Below the pieces are notes generated by a model. The model saw nothing but the letters and a program-made list of their open reading frames with translations, had not been told where the DNA came from and ran no database searches. A program made the translations under genes and the position numbers. Positions 5,962 through 6,078 of a DNA stretch of 6,078 bases are shown here, piece by piece. The stretch's first letter is position 1; every line of letters starts with the position of its first letter. The DNA is from CAYUNT01 sp964446285 (GTDB taxonomy: Bacteria; Sumerlaeota; Sumerlaeia; SLMS01; CAYUNT01). The stretch lies in the NCBI GenBank assembly GCA_964446285.1, contig CAYUNT010000241.1, forward strand, positions 1-6,078, in the 5' to 3' direction.

Positions 5962-6078
5962 AGCCAGAGACATGGGATTCTGCGTCGCAGGCGAGGCGAA
6001 ATAGCACACAACGCTTGGCTTATACCATTTTCCCGTAATTCTGTTCCCTTTCCCCGGGCGATCCTCTCCACAGGCCGC
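5962..6078. other. 3' flank with no recognised gene or terminator
   Basis: The 117 bp after the repeat lipoprotein contain no convincing ORF, RNA, hairpin followed by T-run, or promoter pair. A TTGGCT at 6015-6020 has no well-spaced -10 partner. The operon may end here or continue beyond the window. Confidence 0.4.

Noticed and set aside
5787..6071. A 94-residue minus-strand ORF at the window end
   Set aside because: Most of it is antisense to the lipoprotein, it is Arg-rich, and no supporting motif or promoter was seen.

Overview
The window reads as chromosomal DNA from a Gram-negative bacterium. It has moderately high GC, four genes in a row on the + strand, frequent GTG starts, and Shine-Dalgarno sites that are sometimes good and sometimes absent. 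Two genes encode lipoproteins with clear lipoboxes. One of these is a short PEGA-domain lipoprotein of a type I associate with Planctomycetes and related, largely uncultivated phyla. Together with the FHA-GAF histidine kinase, this suggests a PVC-like or similar deep-branching lineage. That placement is inference, because no rRNA or marker gene is present. There are no mobile elements, tRNAs, rRNAs or CRISPR arrays.

Layout: (1) Positions 1-1704 hold the 3' part of a large, proline-rich, multi-module protein of unknown function. Its reading frame is already open at base 1, so the true start lies upstream. (2) Positions 1705-1960 are an intergenic region with a weak terminator candidate, a plausible sigma70-type promoter containing a perfect 6-bp dyad, a second perfect 6-bp dyad that would form a 5'-UTR hairpin, and a repeated TTGACATC element. 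(3) Positions 1961-2359 encode a small PEGA lipoprotein, started at a GTG with a good ribosome-binding site. (4) About 90 bp follow, containing an orphan Shine-Dalgarno-like site and a tiny ORF. (5) Positions 2449-4179 encode a soluble FHA-GAF-histidine kinase with an unusual H-box. (6) Positions 4180-5961 encode a lipoprotein built from about 18 copies of a Trp/Phe-Pro aromatic repeat. Its start codon directly abuts the kinase stop codon. (7) The last 117 bp have no recognisable gene.

Working together: the kinase and the aromatic-repeat lipoprotein are almost certainly co-transcribed and probably translationally coupled. The PEGA gene may be the first gene of the same transcript. Both lipoproteins carry a non-Asp residue after the lipidated Cys, which in the classical Lol rule favours the outer membrane. 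A reasonable hypothesis is an envelope-related operon in which a cytoplasmic kinase, able to read phosphothreonine through FHA and a ligand or partner through GAF, is expressed with surface or outer-membrane lipoproteins. No response regulator or Ser/Thr kinase is present here. The most novel item is the aromatic-repeat lipoprotein, which I cannot assign to a named family.
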